Assembly: GCA_964644705.1 (NCBI GenBank)
Contig: CAZXYF010000024.1
Span: 1 to 24,928, forward strand
Direction: 5' to 3'
Length of the DNA: 24,928 nucleotides
Source of the DNA: CAZXYF01 sp964644705
GTDB lineage: Bacteria > Planctomycetota > Brocadiia > SM23-32
The notes under the pieces were generated by a model. The model saw only the letters and a list, made by a program, of their open reading frames with translations, was not told the DNA's origin and searched no databases. The position numbers and the translations under genes are program-made. Below, in pieces: positions 15,686 to 23,577 of the stretch; positions within the stretch are counted from its first letter, which is position 1; each line of letters opens with the position of its first letter.

Positions 15686-17203
15686 ATGACGAAACAAAGT
15701 GGTGTAACAGCGGAAGAACTGTTCGGACAGGGCAAGGGCATTACCTATGACGACTTTATTATGTTGCCCGGCTACATATCTTTTGGCCTGGACGACGTGG
15801 AGCTGGAGACTCAGCTGACGCGCGAAATCACTTTGAAACGACCTGTGGTCAGCTCCCCGATGGATACCGTGACGGAATCGGATATGGCGATTTACATGGC
15901 ATTGCTGGGCGGAATCGGCATTATCCATTACAACAATACGATCGAGGAACAGGTGGCAGAGGTGCGCCGGACCAAAAAGTTCGAAAACGGTTTTATAACC
16001 GATCCCGTGTGTTGCTCTCCGGACGATCGTATTGCGGATGTGGACGAGATCAAAGAGGAACATGGATTCAGCGGTGTACCGGTGACGGAAACCGGTGAAG
16101 TGGGGTCAAGGTTGCTGGGGATAGTGACCCGGACCGACATCGATTTTGAACCGGACCGATCGATTCCGCTTCGCGACGTGATGACGCGGGATCTTGTGAC
16201 GGCGCCGGAGGACATCACGCTGGAGGAGGGAAATGAAATCCTGAAGGAAAGCAAGAAGGGCAAGCTTCCGATCGTCGATGATGAAGGGTGCCTGGTTTCG
16301 TTGATGAGTCGCACGGACCTGCGGAAGAACCAGGATTTCCCGCTTGCCAGCAAAGATCCATCCAAACAGTTGATGGTCGGTGCCGCCGTGGGGACCCGTG
16401 AGGAAGATAAACAGCGGCTTGAGGCGGTGGTTGATGCGGGAGCGAACGTCATCGTTTTCGACAGTGCCCAGGGCTATTCGGAATTTGAAATTGACATGAT
16501 CAAATGGGCCAAAGACCAGTATCCCGATCTCCAGGTTGTGGGAGGCAACGCTGTGACGGTGGAACAGTGTGAGGGCCTGATCGACGCCGGGGCGGATGGT
16601 TTGCGCATCGGCATGGGGAGTGGGTCGATCTGTATAACGCAGGAGACTGTGGCCGTCGGCCGATCGCAGGCGAGTGCGGTGTATGAAACCGCAAAGTATG
16701 CCCGCGAACGGGGAGTGCCCGTCATTGCCGACGGCGGTATCCGCGACATCGGACACATCGCGCGTGCACTGGCCGTCGGCGGATCGACGGCGATGATGGG
16801 CTCAATGCTGGCCGGCACCGACGAGACCCCGGGTGAATACTTTTACGAGGGAGGCGTCCGGCTCAAACGCTATCGCGGTATGGCTTCGCCGGAGGCGATG
16901 GAACGCGGCGGTGAGAAACGGTATTTCACCGAGGAACAGGAAGATGTCAAAGTGGCACAGGGCGTGAGTGGCACGGTCGTGGATAAAGGATCGGTCGTCG
17001 AATACGTGCCCTATCTGATGAAGGGCGTGAAACATACCATGCAGGACATGGGATGTCGGACCGTGACCGAAACGCACGAGAGACTCTATTCGGGACAACT
17101 GCGGTTTGAAACTCGTAGCCCCAGCGCACAGAAAGAGGGCGGCGTCCACAGCCTTTACTCCCATGCTGAACCCCATAACACCCGTGGTAATAAACGTCGC
17201 TGA
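15686..17203 (+). CDS. guaB: IMP dehydrogenase, eukaryotic-type
   Basis: Oxidises IMP to XMP with NAD+, the first committed step to GMP. The 505-residue protein has the (beta/alpha)8 catalytic barrel interrupted by two CBS domains (about 108-215). The catalytic loop is RIGMGSGSICITQE with Cys316, then DGGI, the GSMLAGTDETPGEYF segment, KRYRGM, a flap with KRYFTE, and the tail SSAQ-like SPSAQKEGGVHSLYS. The loop, the SKKGKLPIVDDEG and RTDLRKNQDFPLASKD segments, and the tail read like human IMPDH rather than the usual bacterial form (GPGSICTT). The start is ATG 15686, with GGAG 6 bases before it; the frame opens earlier at 15611, overlapping the previous gene. It is probably co-transcribed with the TMTC-like gene. 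Confidence 0.96.
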   Translation: MTKQSGVTAEELFGQGKGITYDDFIMLPGYISFGLDDVELETQLTREITLKRPVVSSPMDTVTESDMAIYMALLGGIGIIHYNNTIEEQVAEVRRTKKFENGFITDPVCCSPDDRIADVDEIKEEHGFSGVPVTETGEVGSRLLGIVTRTDIDFEPDRSIPLRDVMTRDLVTAPEDITLEEGNEILKESKKGKLPIVDDEGCLVSLMSRTDLRKNQDFPLASKDPSKQLMVGAAVGTREEDKQRLEAVVDAGANVIVFDSAQGYSEFEIDMIKWAKDQYPDLQVVGGNAVTVEQCEGLIDAGADGLRIGMGSGSICITQETVAVGRSQASAVYETAKYARERGVPVIADGGIRDIGHIARALAVGGSTAMMGSMLAGTDETPGEYFYEGGVRLKRYRGMASPEAMERGGEKRYFTEEQEDVKVAQGVSGTVVDKGSVVEYVPYLMKGVKHTMQDMGCRTVTETHERLYSGQLRFETRSPSAQKEGGVHSLYSHAEPHNTRGNKRR

Positions 17204-17296
17204 TTGCGGCCTTGCGCTCGGTTGGAATTCTGTTGGCCATACATGTGGTCGGTAATTCAAAGCGGACCGTGTGGTTTACATTAGCTGAAAAACAAC

Positions 17297-17300
17297 GGGG
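17297..17300 (+). promoter_or_regulatory. Ribosome binding site fixing the PBP2 TTG start
   Basis: GGGG lies 6 bases before TTG at 17307. An ATG at 17303 is nearer but out of frame with the protein and only 2 bases from the GGGG, so it is unlikely to be used for PBP2. Confidence 0.5.
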
Positions 17301-17306
17301 AAATGT

Positions 17307-19151
17307 TTGTTTCGCAGAAGGCTTCTCATCCTCATTGGTTTATTCGTGCTGGCAGCTGCAATACTGACTGCGCGGCTGGCGCAGATGCAGCTGTTGTGGC
17401 ATGAGCGGTTCAAAGATGATTACCGTGTGAGCGCTTCGGGCGACAGAATCATCAATACCACACGGGGCAGCATTTACGGGGCGGGTGGGGCAGTTCTGGC
17501 TAAAGATGTCCCCTCGTATGACCTTTCCATCCATTACGGCCAGTTGAAAAAAGACGACTGGATACCGGTAGTGAAACGACTGACCGATAAGTCGAGCTCC
17601 GCGTTGCGGGAACGTGCCGATGCCACGGTCAGCCGCGTCCAGCGGATATGGAAATCGGTGAAAGAAAATACGGGGCTGGATAATCTGCGAATTGTGGAGC
17701 AGGAGCAATATCACCCCATTGTTAGAGATGTGCCGAAAAAGGTGGCCCTCCGTGTGCGCACGCACCCCGACCAATACCCCAATCTGCGCATTTCCGTCAC
17801 CTCCAGACGAAAATATGCCTCTCATTCGGCCCCCCACATCATCGGACGATGCCGCCGATTATCCGCCCGTCAGTGGGACAGTCTGCAGGAACAGGGGGAA
17901 ACATGGTTGTCCGATATGCCCGTCGACAAGATAGGGCGCCGGTATCGCATGGATGATGTCATCGGGGTGAGCGGGATTGAGCGGCAATATGAGCATGCGC
18001 TGCGGGGGAAGAGGGGATACGTGGAACATGAACTGCTCTTCTACCCCCTGCGTGTGGAAAAGCGGGCCACCCGGACCCCGCCCGATCCGGGCCACAACCT
18101 GCATCTGACCGTTCGAGCCGATTTTCAGCAGGCTGTGAAAGATGCCTTCAAATGGGCCGAGGAGCATCCGCGCCTGAATTTTCGCAGTGGTGCTCTCGTT
18201 ATGCTGGACGTGGAGACGGGTGGAATTCTTGCGGCGGGGACGTATCCTGATTATTCTCGCGCCGACATCCGAAACAATTATGATCAGCTCGTTTCGCGCC
18301 AGCGCAGTCCGTTGTTGTTTCGTCCCACGCAGGCGGCCCTGCCAACGGGATCGGTGTATAAGTTGATAAGCGCTATAGCGGCGCTGGAAGAACAGGTGGT
18401 GAGCCCGAGCACGCCTCTCCTTTGTGAGGGACGTGTCCGTTTTCAGGGGCGGTGGTTCAACTGCACTGGATTCCACGGGAGGATCAATCTGGTGAACGCT
18501 ATTGAGCACAGCTGTAACTCGTTTTTTTTTCGGGTGGGCGCCAAGCTCACGGGAGAACAGCTGGCAAGCTGGGGACGCAGTTTCGGATTCGGTGAAAAAA
18601 CGGGGGTGGATTATCCGTCGGAGCGCTCCGGTCAGCTGCCCACTCCCACATCGTTGTTCGGCCGGTTGAATCTTGTGATCGGTCAGGGGAATCTGCTGTG
18701 CACGCCGCTGCAGGTTGCCCGGGCCATGGCCGCCGTTGCGAATGGCGGGCGGCTGGTCAGGCCCCATCTGGTGGCACGAATCACGAACCGTCAGGGCGAG
18801 GTTGTTGAGCGGATTGATGGTGAGGGGCGGGAGATCAACGTTGCGGCGAACACACTTGAGGTGGTGCGGCGTGGAATGAAACTGGTGGTCAGCGGCAGCG
18901 GTGGAACGGCACGTCGTGCCGGTCTGGAGGAGTATAAAGTCGCCGGAAAGACCGGAACGGCGGAACTGGGCGCGGGACAACCGAATCATGCGTGGTTTGC
19001 AGGATATTTCCCCCACGACGCCCCGCAGGTTGCCTTCGCCGTGGTCAGCGAACGCACCCCCGGCCACGGCGGTAGCCATGCCGCGCCGATCCTCGCTCGC
19101 GCATTGAAGAAAATGTGGCCCGAGTTGCGGAAGGAACTGGATGCGGAATGA
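17307..19151 (+). CDS. mrdA: Penicillin-binding protein 2 (peptidoglycan D,D-transpeptidase)
   Basis: Class B PBP that cross-links peptidoglycan during cell elongation, anchored in the inner membrane by one N-terminal helix (about 5-25). The 614 residues comprise the anchor, a dimerisation domain (TTRGSIYGAGGAVLAKD at 51-67, IIGR and GVSGIERQYEHALRGKRGY around 178-239) and the transpeptidase domain. All three active-site motifs are present: SVYK (Ser349), SCN (402-404) and KTGT (548-551). The start is TTG 17307, with GGGG 6 bases upstream. It follows guaB by 103 bases. No mreBCD or rodA is seen beside it, unlike many genomes. A cell-division PBP3 is less likely because of the PBP2-like dimerisation region and the absence of ftsW/mur neighbours. 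Confidence 0.9.
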   Translation: MFRRRLLILIGLFVLAAAILTARLAQMQLLWHERFKDDYRVSASGDRIINTTRGSIYGAGGAVLAKDVPSYDLSIHYGQLKKDDWIPVVKRLTDKSSSALRERADATVSRVQRIWKSVKENTGLDNLRIVEQEQYHPIVRDVPKKVALRVRTHPDQYPNLRISVTSRRKYASHSAPHIIGRCRRLSARQWDSLQEQGETWLSDMPVDKIGRRYRMDDVIGVSGIERQYEHALRGKRGYVEHELLFYPLRVEKRATRTPPDPGHNLHLTVRADFQQAVKDAFKWAEEHPRLNFRSGALVMLDVETGGILAAGTYPDYSRADIRNNYDQLVSRQRSPLLFRPTQAALPTGSVYKLISAIAALEEQVVSPSTPLLCEGRVRFQGRWFNCTGFHGRINLVNAIEHSCNSFFFRVGAKLTGEQLASWGRSFGFGEKTGVDYPSERSGQLPTPTSLFGRLNLVIGQGNLLCTPLQVARAMAAVANGGRLVRPHLVARITNRQGEVVERIDGEGREINVAANTLEVVRRGMKLVVSGSGGTARRAGLEEYKVAGKTGTAELGAGQPNHAWFAGYFPHDAPQVAFAVVSERTPGHGGSHAAPILARALKKMWPELRKELDAE

Positions 19152-19215
19152 GGCGAATGATCAGGTGTGTGGCACGTGGAGCATCGTCGGGTGTTTCCCC
19201 GTCATGGGGTGGCTG

Positions 19216-20976
19216 TTAGTCCGCCACCTCTATCATTTCTTCCCCGGCGAACTGTATATCTTCGCCGCGCAGTTCCACGTTGGTGCGATTGCGCCATGTG
19301 TTCAGACGCGGCTCAAACGCAATGGAGAAGGGCTCATCGCCGTGTTCCTTCAGGTCGTCCAGCCAATCGGCTTTCCCGAAGGCGATGACTTTTAGCGTGG
19401 TATCGCCCTGGCGCACCATGAAGGAGAGGTGATTGCGCCGGCTTCCGACGATCTGGGGATTACCCGCCAGAATCACGTCCCGGGCGCAAAAGAGTGGTTC
19501 TGGATTACCAATCCCGTGGGGATACAGCATATCCAGTTCCTCCACGACGGGGCGTGTCAGATCCTCCAGCTCAACCTCACCTTCGAGTTCCAGCTGGGGA
19601 ACGGGTTCTTCCTGGGCCAGTTCCTGGGCCACGATGTCGTCAATCACGCGCCGAAACTCGTCGAGGTTGTCGAGGTGGAGAGTCAAACCCGCCGCCCCTT
19701 CATGTCCTCCGTATCGTTCGAGCAGATGATCGCACTGGCTGATGGCATTGTAGAGGTGAAATCCGGGTATGCTGCGCGCGCTGCCGCGGGCATGTTCCTC
19801 GTTTTCAGAAAAAACAAAAGCCGGTCGCCAGAATTTTTCCGCCAGTTTTGATGCCACCAGTCCCACCACCCCCGGATGCCATTCGTCGTTGGAGATAACG
19901 ATGCTGTGGGTGTCGTCCACATTTATGCTGGATTCCACGTGTTCCACGGCTTCGTCGGTGGCAAGACGCTGCACCTTGCGCCGCCGCCGGTTCTCTTTTT
20001 CAAGATGCTGTGCCAGTTCATCGGCCCGGTCGGGATCATCGGTGGTGAACATCTCAATAGCCATCGAGGCATCCGACATGCGTCCAACGGCGTTGAGGCG
20101 GGGAGCCAGCTGAAACCCGACGTGGTAGGAGCGTAGTTTGGATTTGTCGTCGGCTCCCGCCACATCCAGCAGTGCCTGGAGGCCGGGATTCCTGGTGGTG
20201 GGCATCACCCGGAGGCCGTACTGCGCGAGCACGCGGTTCTCATCGGTGAGGTGCACCATATCCGCAATCGTTCCGATTGCCACCAGGGGCAGAAGATCCA
20301 CCATGGTCTCCCGGAAATGCTCGGCCACGTTTGATCCATCGTTCATCTGCTGACCGACGGCCCAGGCCAGTTTATACGCCACGCCCACTCCGGCGAGTCG
20401 CTCGTATCCGAACTCGCACTCGGGTAGGTGGGGGTTCAGGATGAAGGGTGTTTCCGGCAGGGAATCTCCGGGCTCGTGGTGGTCGGTGATGAGGATATCC
20501 AGTCCGAGCTCCGTCGCGCGGCGGATCTCCTCGTGCGCCGAAACGCCGCAGTCAACGGTAACGACCGTGTCCGTGCCCTGCTCGTGGAGTTCAGCGAGTG
20601 CCTCGGAGTTGAGACCGTAACCTTCCTCGGATCGACCGGGAACGTAATAATCCACATTGCCTCCCAGCTGCTGCAGTGCCCGGACCATGACCGCGGTGGC
20701 ACAAATCCCATCGGCGTCGTAATCCCCATAGATGGTGATCTGCTGATCGGAGCGCACGACTCCCAGCAGGTGCTGGGCGGCTTGGGACAGACGTGGGTGG
20801 TCGGCGGGGTCGGAGAGCTGGTGGAGAGTTGGTTCAATGAACTGGCGCGCCCCCGCCGGATCGGCCAGCCCGCGGTTGGCGAGCATCTGGGCGGTGACGG
20901 GGGATATGCGCAGTGAATTGAACAGTTCGTGAACGGTTTCGGGATCGGGTTTTTGAAGTATCCATTTTTTGTTCAT
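19216..20976 (-). CDS. recJ: Single-stranded-DNA-specific exonuclease RecJ
   Basis: 5'-to-3' single-strand DNA exonuclease of recombination and mismatch/base-excision repair. The 586-residue protein carries the DHH phosphoesterase motifs: DYDADG at 85-90, VDCGVSAHEE at 141-150, ITDHHEPGD from 163, and GTIADMVHL. These are followed by the core LAPRLNAVGRMSDAS, the DHHA1 domain (NDEWHPGVVGLVASKL, GSARSIPGFHLYNAI, GGHEGAAGLTL) and a C-terminal OB-fold. The start is ATG 20976: an open frame continues to 21258, but that extension does not resemble RecJ. There is no ribosome site, and a TATACT lies only 9 bases upstream, so the mRNA may be leaderless. It converges on PBP2 with 64 bases between them. 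Confidence 0.95.
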   Translation of the reverse strand: MNKKWILQKPDPETVHELFNSLRISPVTAQMLANRGLADPAGARQFIEPTLHQLSDPADHPRLSQAAQHLLGVVRSDQQITIYGDYDADGICATAVMVRALQQLGGNVDYYVPGRSEEGYGLNSEALAELHEQGTDTVVTVDCGVSAHEEIRRATELGLDILITDHHEPGDSLPETPFILNPHLPECEFGYERLAGVGVAYKLAWAVGQQMNDGSNVAEHFRETMVDLLPLVAIGTIADMVHLTDENRVLAQYGLRVMPTTRNPGLQALLDVAGADDKSKLRSYHVGFQLAPRLNAVGRMSDASMAIEMFTTDDPDRADELAQHLEKENRRRRKVQRLATDEAVEHVESSINVDDTHSIVISNDEWHPGVVGLVASKLAEKFWRPAFVFSENEEHARGSARSIPGFHLYNAISQCDHLLERYGGHEGAAGLTLHLDNLDEFRRVIDDIVAQELAQEEPVPQLELEGEVELEDLTRPVVEELDMLYPHGIGNPEPLFCARDVILAGNPQIVGSRRNHLSFMVRQGDTTLKVIAFGKADWLDDLKEHGDEPFSIAFEPRLNTWRNRTNVELRGEDIQFAGEEMIEVAD

Positions 20977-20985
20977 AACAAAATG

Positions 20986-21015
20986 AGTATAGGTTGCCGT
21001 TGCACTGTATAACAA
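20986..21015 (-). promoter_or_regulatory. Possible leaderless promoter of recJ
   Basis: On the minus strand TATACT (20986-20991) lies 9 bases before ATG 20976, with TTGTTA (21010-21015) 18 bases further up. Transcription would begin at or within two or three bases of the start codon. This fits the absence of a ribosome site. Confidence 0.35.
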
Positions 21016-21161
21016 ATGGTCCCGATCCGTTTTTGTTCTGCATGTGATCTGGGGCCGGTGGATGGCACTGATGGTATTGAAGAATTTGAAACCGGGCGCG
21101 GGGCGTCCACTTTTTGTGCGGTATTCTTGTGAAACGGGTTTCCTGTGGGGACGGTAACCCT

Positions 21162-21167
21162 TAAAAT
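21162..21167 (+). promoter_or_regulatory. Possible -10 box of the VWA-domain gene
   Basis: TAAAAT ends 8 bases before the ATG at 21176, with no ribosome site between. The hexamer at -35 distance (TTTCCT, 21139-21144) is weak, so the call rests mainly on the -10 and its position. Confidence 0.25.
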
Positions 21168-21175
21168 CGTGTGCT

Positions 21176-23467
21176 ATGAACGCACTCCAACAGACCAGCA
21201 TTGTGTTCAATAACTTCTCCTGGCCGGCGGTGTGTGGCATTGTGCTGCTCGCGCTCATAATGGGGGTGATGACCTACCGGAGCCTGCGCCGCGGGGGCTC
21301 TGTAGCGTGGAGCCTGGCCCTCCTTGCGCTCCGGGTGATTGCCGTGATCGCCCTGGGGACTATCATTCTGGAACCGCAGATCATCAGACGGTCCGGTGAG
21401 TTGATGCGCGGAACGGTCGCCGTTCTGCATGATGTGAGCGGGAGCATGGCCATGCCCGCGGGGGGGGATAACCGCACGCGCCAGGAGGTTGTGGCGCAGA
21501 CGGTGGGGGAGATGTTTGACGGTCTGGAAGAAACTCACAACGTCCAGTATTTTGATTTCGGGTCGCAGCTGAAAGAATCTTCACGGGACAGCGTTTTGTC
21601 CGGGCGGGCGGGCACAATGAGTGAGACGGATGTGTTCGGAGCCCTTAAACAGTTGCGTGGTCGCGTTGATATGAACGCGCTGCGGGGTGTGGTGCTGGTG
21701 AGCGACGGACGGGACACCATATTGCCATCCGACGATTCGGAGTATCGTCGTCGTGTGGTGAAGGAAGCTGCCGGCAGGCTAAATGTGCCGGTCCATTCTC
21801 TGTATCCGGTCAACGCAGCCGGATTGCGCGATGTGGCGATTGCCGATGTCCGGGCCTCGCGTCTGGCTTTTGTGCGGGATGAATGGACCGCCAGGGTGGA
21901 GGTCGAAACCATAGGGGTTGAGGAAGGCCGACTCAATGTTATGCTGCGTCGTGGCGAAAGCATCGTCGATGTGGCCCGCGCGCGGATACAGCCCGGGAAA
22001 AGCAGCTACAGCGTTCCATTATCGTTCCGTCCCGTCCGAACCGGACGCAAATTGTTCACTGTGGAGGTGGAATCAACCACCGACGAGACTTACGGGGGCA
22101 ACAACCGGACGGCGATCGTTCTTTCAGTGGTTCGGGACAAAATCCGGGTCCTGCAGGTGGCGGGCTCGCCCAGTTGGGATGTTCGTTTTCTGCGGCGAAC
22201 GCTCAAAAAAATGCCCATCGCGGACCTTGTTTCCTTTTTCATTCTGCGCGATCGCCAGGATGATCCCGGGGGCGAAACACCGCGCAGTTATGTTAATCTT
22301 ATCCCTTTTCCCATGCGCGAACTGTTTACGAATGAATTGTCCAGTTTCGACGTGGTTGTTTTTCAAAACTTTGATTATCAACGGTTTTTCCCGGGCCCCC
22401 GCGGATTCCGGGGATATTTGCGCAACATTCGGGATCATGTTCGGCAGAATGGTGCGGGCTTTGTGATGATGGGAGGTTCGCAGAGCTTCGGGATGGGCCA
22501 TTACGCGGATACGGCCATCGAGGACATTCTACCGGTTGAGCTCAGTCAATCGGGAAATATTGACGAACGCACCTTTACCGCCAATCTTACCCCGTTGGGA
22601 CAGCGCCATCCCATCACGGCTATAAGCCAGGATCGGGAGGCCAATAAACGCAGGTGGGCGGCCATGCCCGAGCTCCATGGCTGTCATGTGGTCAGCCCGA
22701 ACGAACGTTCGGGCGGCGTGTTGCTGGAGAATCCGGTGAATGATGCGCCGATCATGGTGCCGGGACGGGCGGGTAAGGGCCGCTCTCTGGCGCTGATGAC
22801 CGATGGCGCCTGGCGTTGGAGTTTTCAGGCGGCCGGGCGGGGGTTGGGGAGCGACTTATACGTGCAGTTCTGGCGCAATGCGCTTCGCTGGTTGGTGCAG
22901 GAAAGTGAGGATAAGCCCCTGCGTCTGACGGTGGAGAACCGGCGTCTGCGCCCCGGTCAAACTCTCAAGGGTAGTGTGAGGCTGGAGCTGGAGAAGGAAG
23001 GCGCCGACGCCGGAAGAATAGTCCATCTTCAGGCGCGCAGGAGAGGAGTGGCGGAGTCGCTGAAGCAGTCAGTGAAAACGGATGAAAACGGACGTGCTAC
23101 GTTTGCGTTTGATTTGACGAGGCCCGGAGGATGGGTGGTGGAAGCGCGCGCCGAACAGGATGGTGGTGGCTCGAAGCTCCGATTGACCGACGAAATATCC
23201 ATCATGGTCCAGCCCGGCGGGCGTGAACGAAGAGAACTGCGGCCCGATCGGGGTCTGCTGAAAGAAATTGCGGCGGACAGCGGGGGGAGGGTCTTTGACC
23301 TGGTCGAGCAAGCTCCACCGGATAACCTGCCAATCGATTCCGCGCCGGTAGAACGGCTCAGTTCCCGCGATGTCCAGCCGCTCTGGAACAACTGGTGGGC
23401 GTTCGCCCTGATCGTGGGGTGTCTTTCCCTGGAGTGGTGGCTCCGACGGCGCCGCGGGGTGACGTAA
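21176..23467 (+). CDS. Membrane protein with VWA and glutamine-amidotransferase-like domains
   Basis: A 763-residue membrane protein. Two hydrophobic helices (about 17-35 and 45-65) lead into a von Willebrand factor A domain with an intact metal-binding motif DVSGS at 86-90 and a second loop VVLVSDGRDT. A CARDB-like/beta-rich region follows. A class I glutamine-amidotransferase-like domain starts near 325 (KIRVLQVAGSPSWDVRFLRR) and contains FVMMGGSQSFG. I see no clear catalytic Cys-His-Glu triad, so it is probably non-enzymatic. A further beta-rich region and one C-terminal helix (about 738-757, before RRRRG) close the protein. Such proteins are often found in PVC-group and related genomes near MoxR/Bat-type clusters; none of those partners is present here. 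The function is unknown. The start at ATG 21176 lacks a ribosome site. Confidence 0.82.
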   Translation: MNALQQTSIVFNNFSWPAVCGIVLLALIMGVMTYRSLRRGGSVAWSLALLALRVIAVIALGTIILEPQIIRRSGELMRGTVAVLHDVSGSMAMPAGGDNRTRQEVVAQTVGEMFDGLEETHNVQYFDFGSQLKESSRDSVLSGRAGTMSETDVFGALKQLRGRVDMNALRGVVLVSDGRDTILPSDDSEYRRRVVKEAAGRLNVPVHSLYPVNAAGLRDVAIADVRASRLAFVRDEWTARVEVETIGVEEGRLNVMLRRGESIVDVARARIQPGKSSYSVPLSFRPVRTGRKLFTVEVESTTDETYGGNNRTAIVLSVVRDKIRVLQVAGSPSWDVRFLRRTLKKMPIADLVSFFILRDRQDDPGGETPRSYVNLIPFPMRELFTNELSSFDVVVFQNFDYQRFFPGPRGFRGYLRNIRDHVRQNGAGFVMMGGSQSFGMGHYADTAIEDILPVELSQSGNIDERTFTANLTPLGQRHPITAISQDREANKRRWAAMPELHGCHVVSPNERSGGVLLENPVNDAPIMVPGRAGKGRSLALMTDGAWRWSFQAAGRGLGSDLYVQFWRNALRWLVQESEDKPLRLTVENRRLRPGQTLKGSVRLELEKEGADAGRIVHLQARRRGVAESLKQSVKTDENGRATFAFDLTRPGGWVVEARAEQDGGGSKLRLTDEISIMVQPGGRERRELRPDRGLLKEIAADSGGRVFDLVEQAPPDNLPIDSAPVERLSSRDVQPLWNNWWAFALIVGCLSLEWWLRRRRGVT

Positions 23468-23516
23468 ACTTCTTTTCCGGAGTGTGTTTCGGCAGACATG
23501 ATGTGTTAGGACGTCG

Positions 23517-23574
23517 GTATGTGTTTGGTGAACGACGTTCTTCCAGAACTGCCTGCTGCCGGGTTCCCGGTCAA
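23517..23574 (-). repeat. Interspersed repeat, decayed partial copy D
   Basis: On the minus strand this reads ACCGGGAACCCGGCAG, then AGG, then TCTGGAAGAACG and GTTCACCAAACACATAC. These parallel the right half of copy A (ACCGGGACAAGCCCGGCAG, TCTGGAATAACG, GTTCACTGAATACTTAC). The hairpin is shortened to CCGGG-TT-CCCGG (23559-23570). Only the right-hand part is recognisable; the match ends at the stop codon of the URO-D-like gene. Confidence 0.6.
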
Positions 23575-23577
23575 AAC

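Noticed and set aside
17859..19079. 406-residue minus-strand open frame opposite PBP2
   Set aside because: Antisense to a gene with all three PBP active-site motifs; no domain or ribosome site.
19152..19215. Bidirectional terminator between PBP2 and recJ
   Set aside because: Only a 4-bp CCCC/GGGG stem without a T-run is visible.
20977..21258. N-terminal extension of RecJ
   Set aside because: It has no RecJ similarity and crosses into the divergent gene's 5' end; ATG 20976 fits the family.
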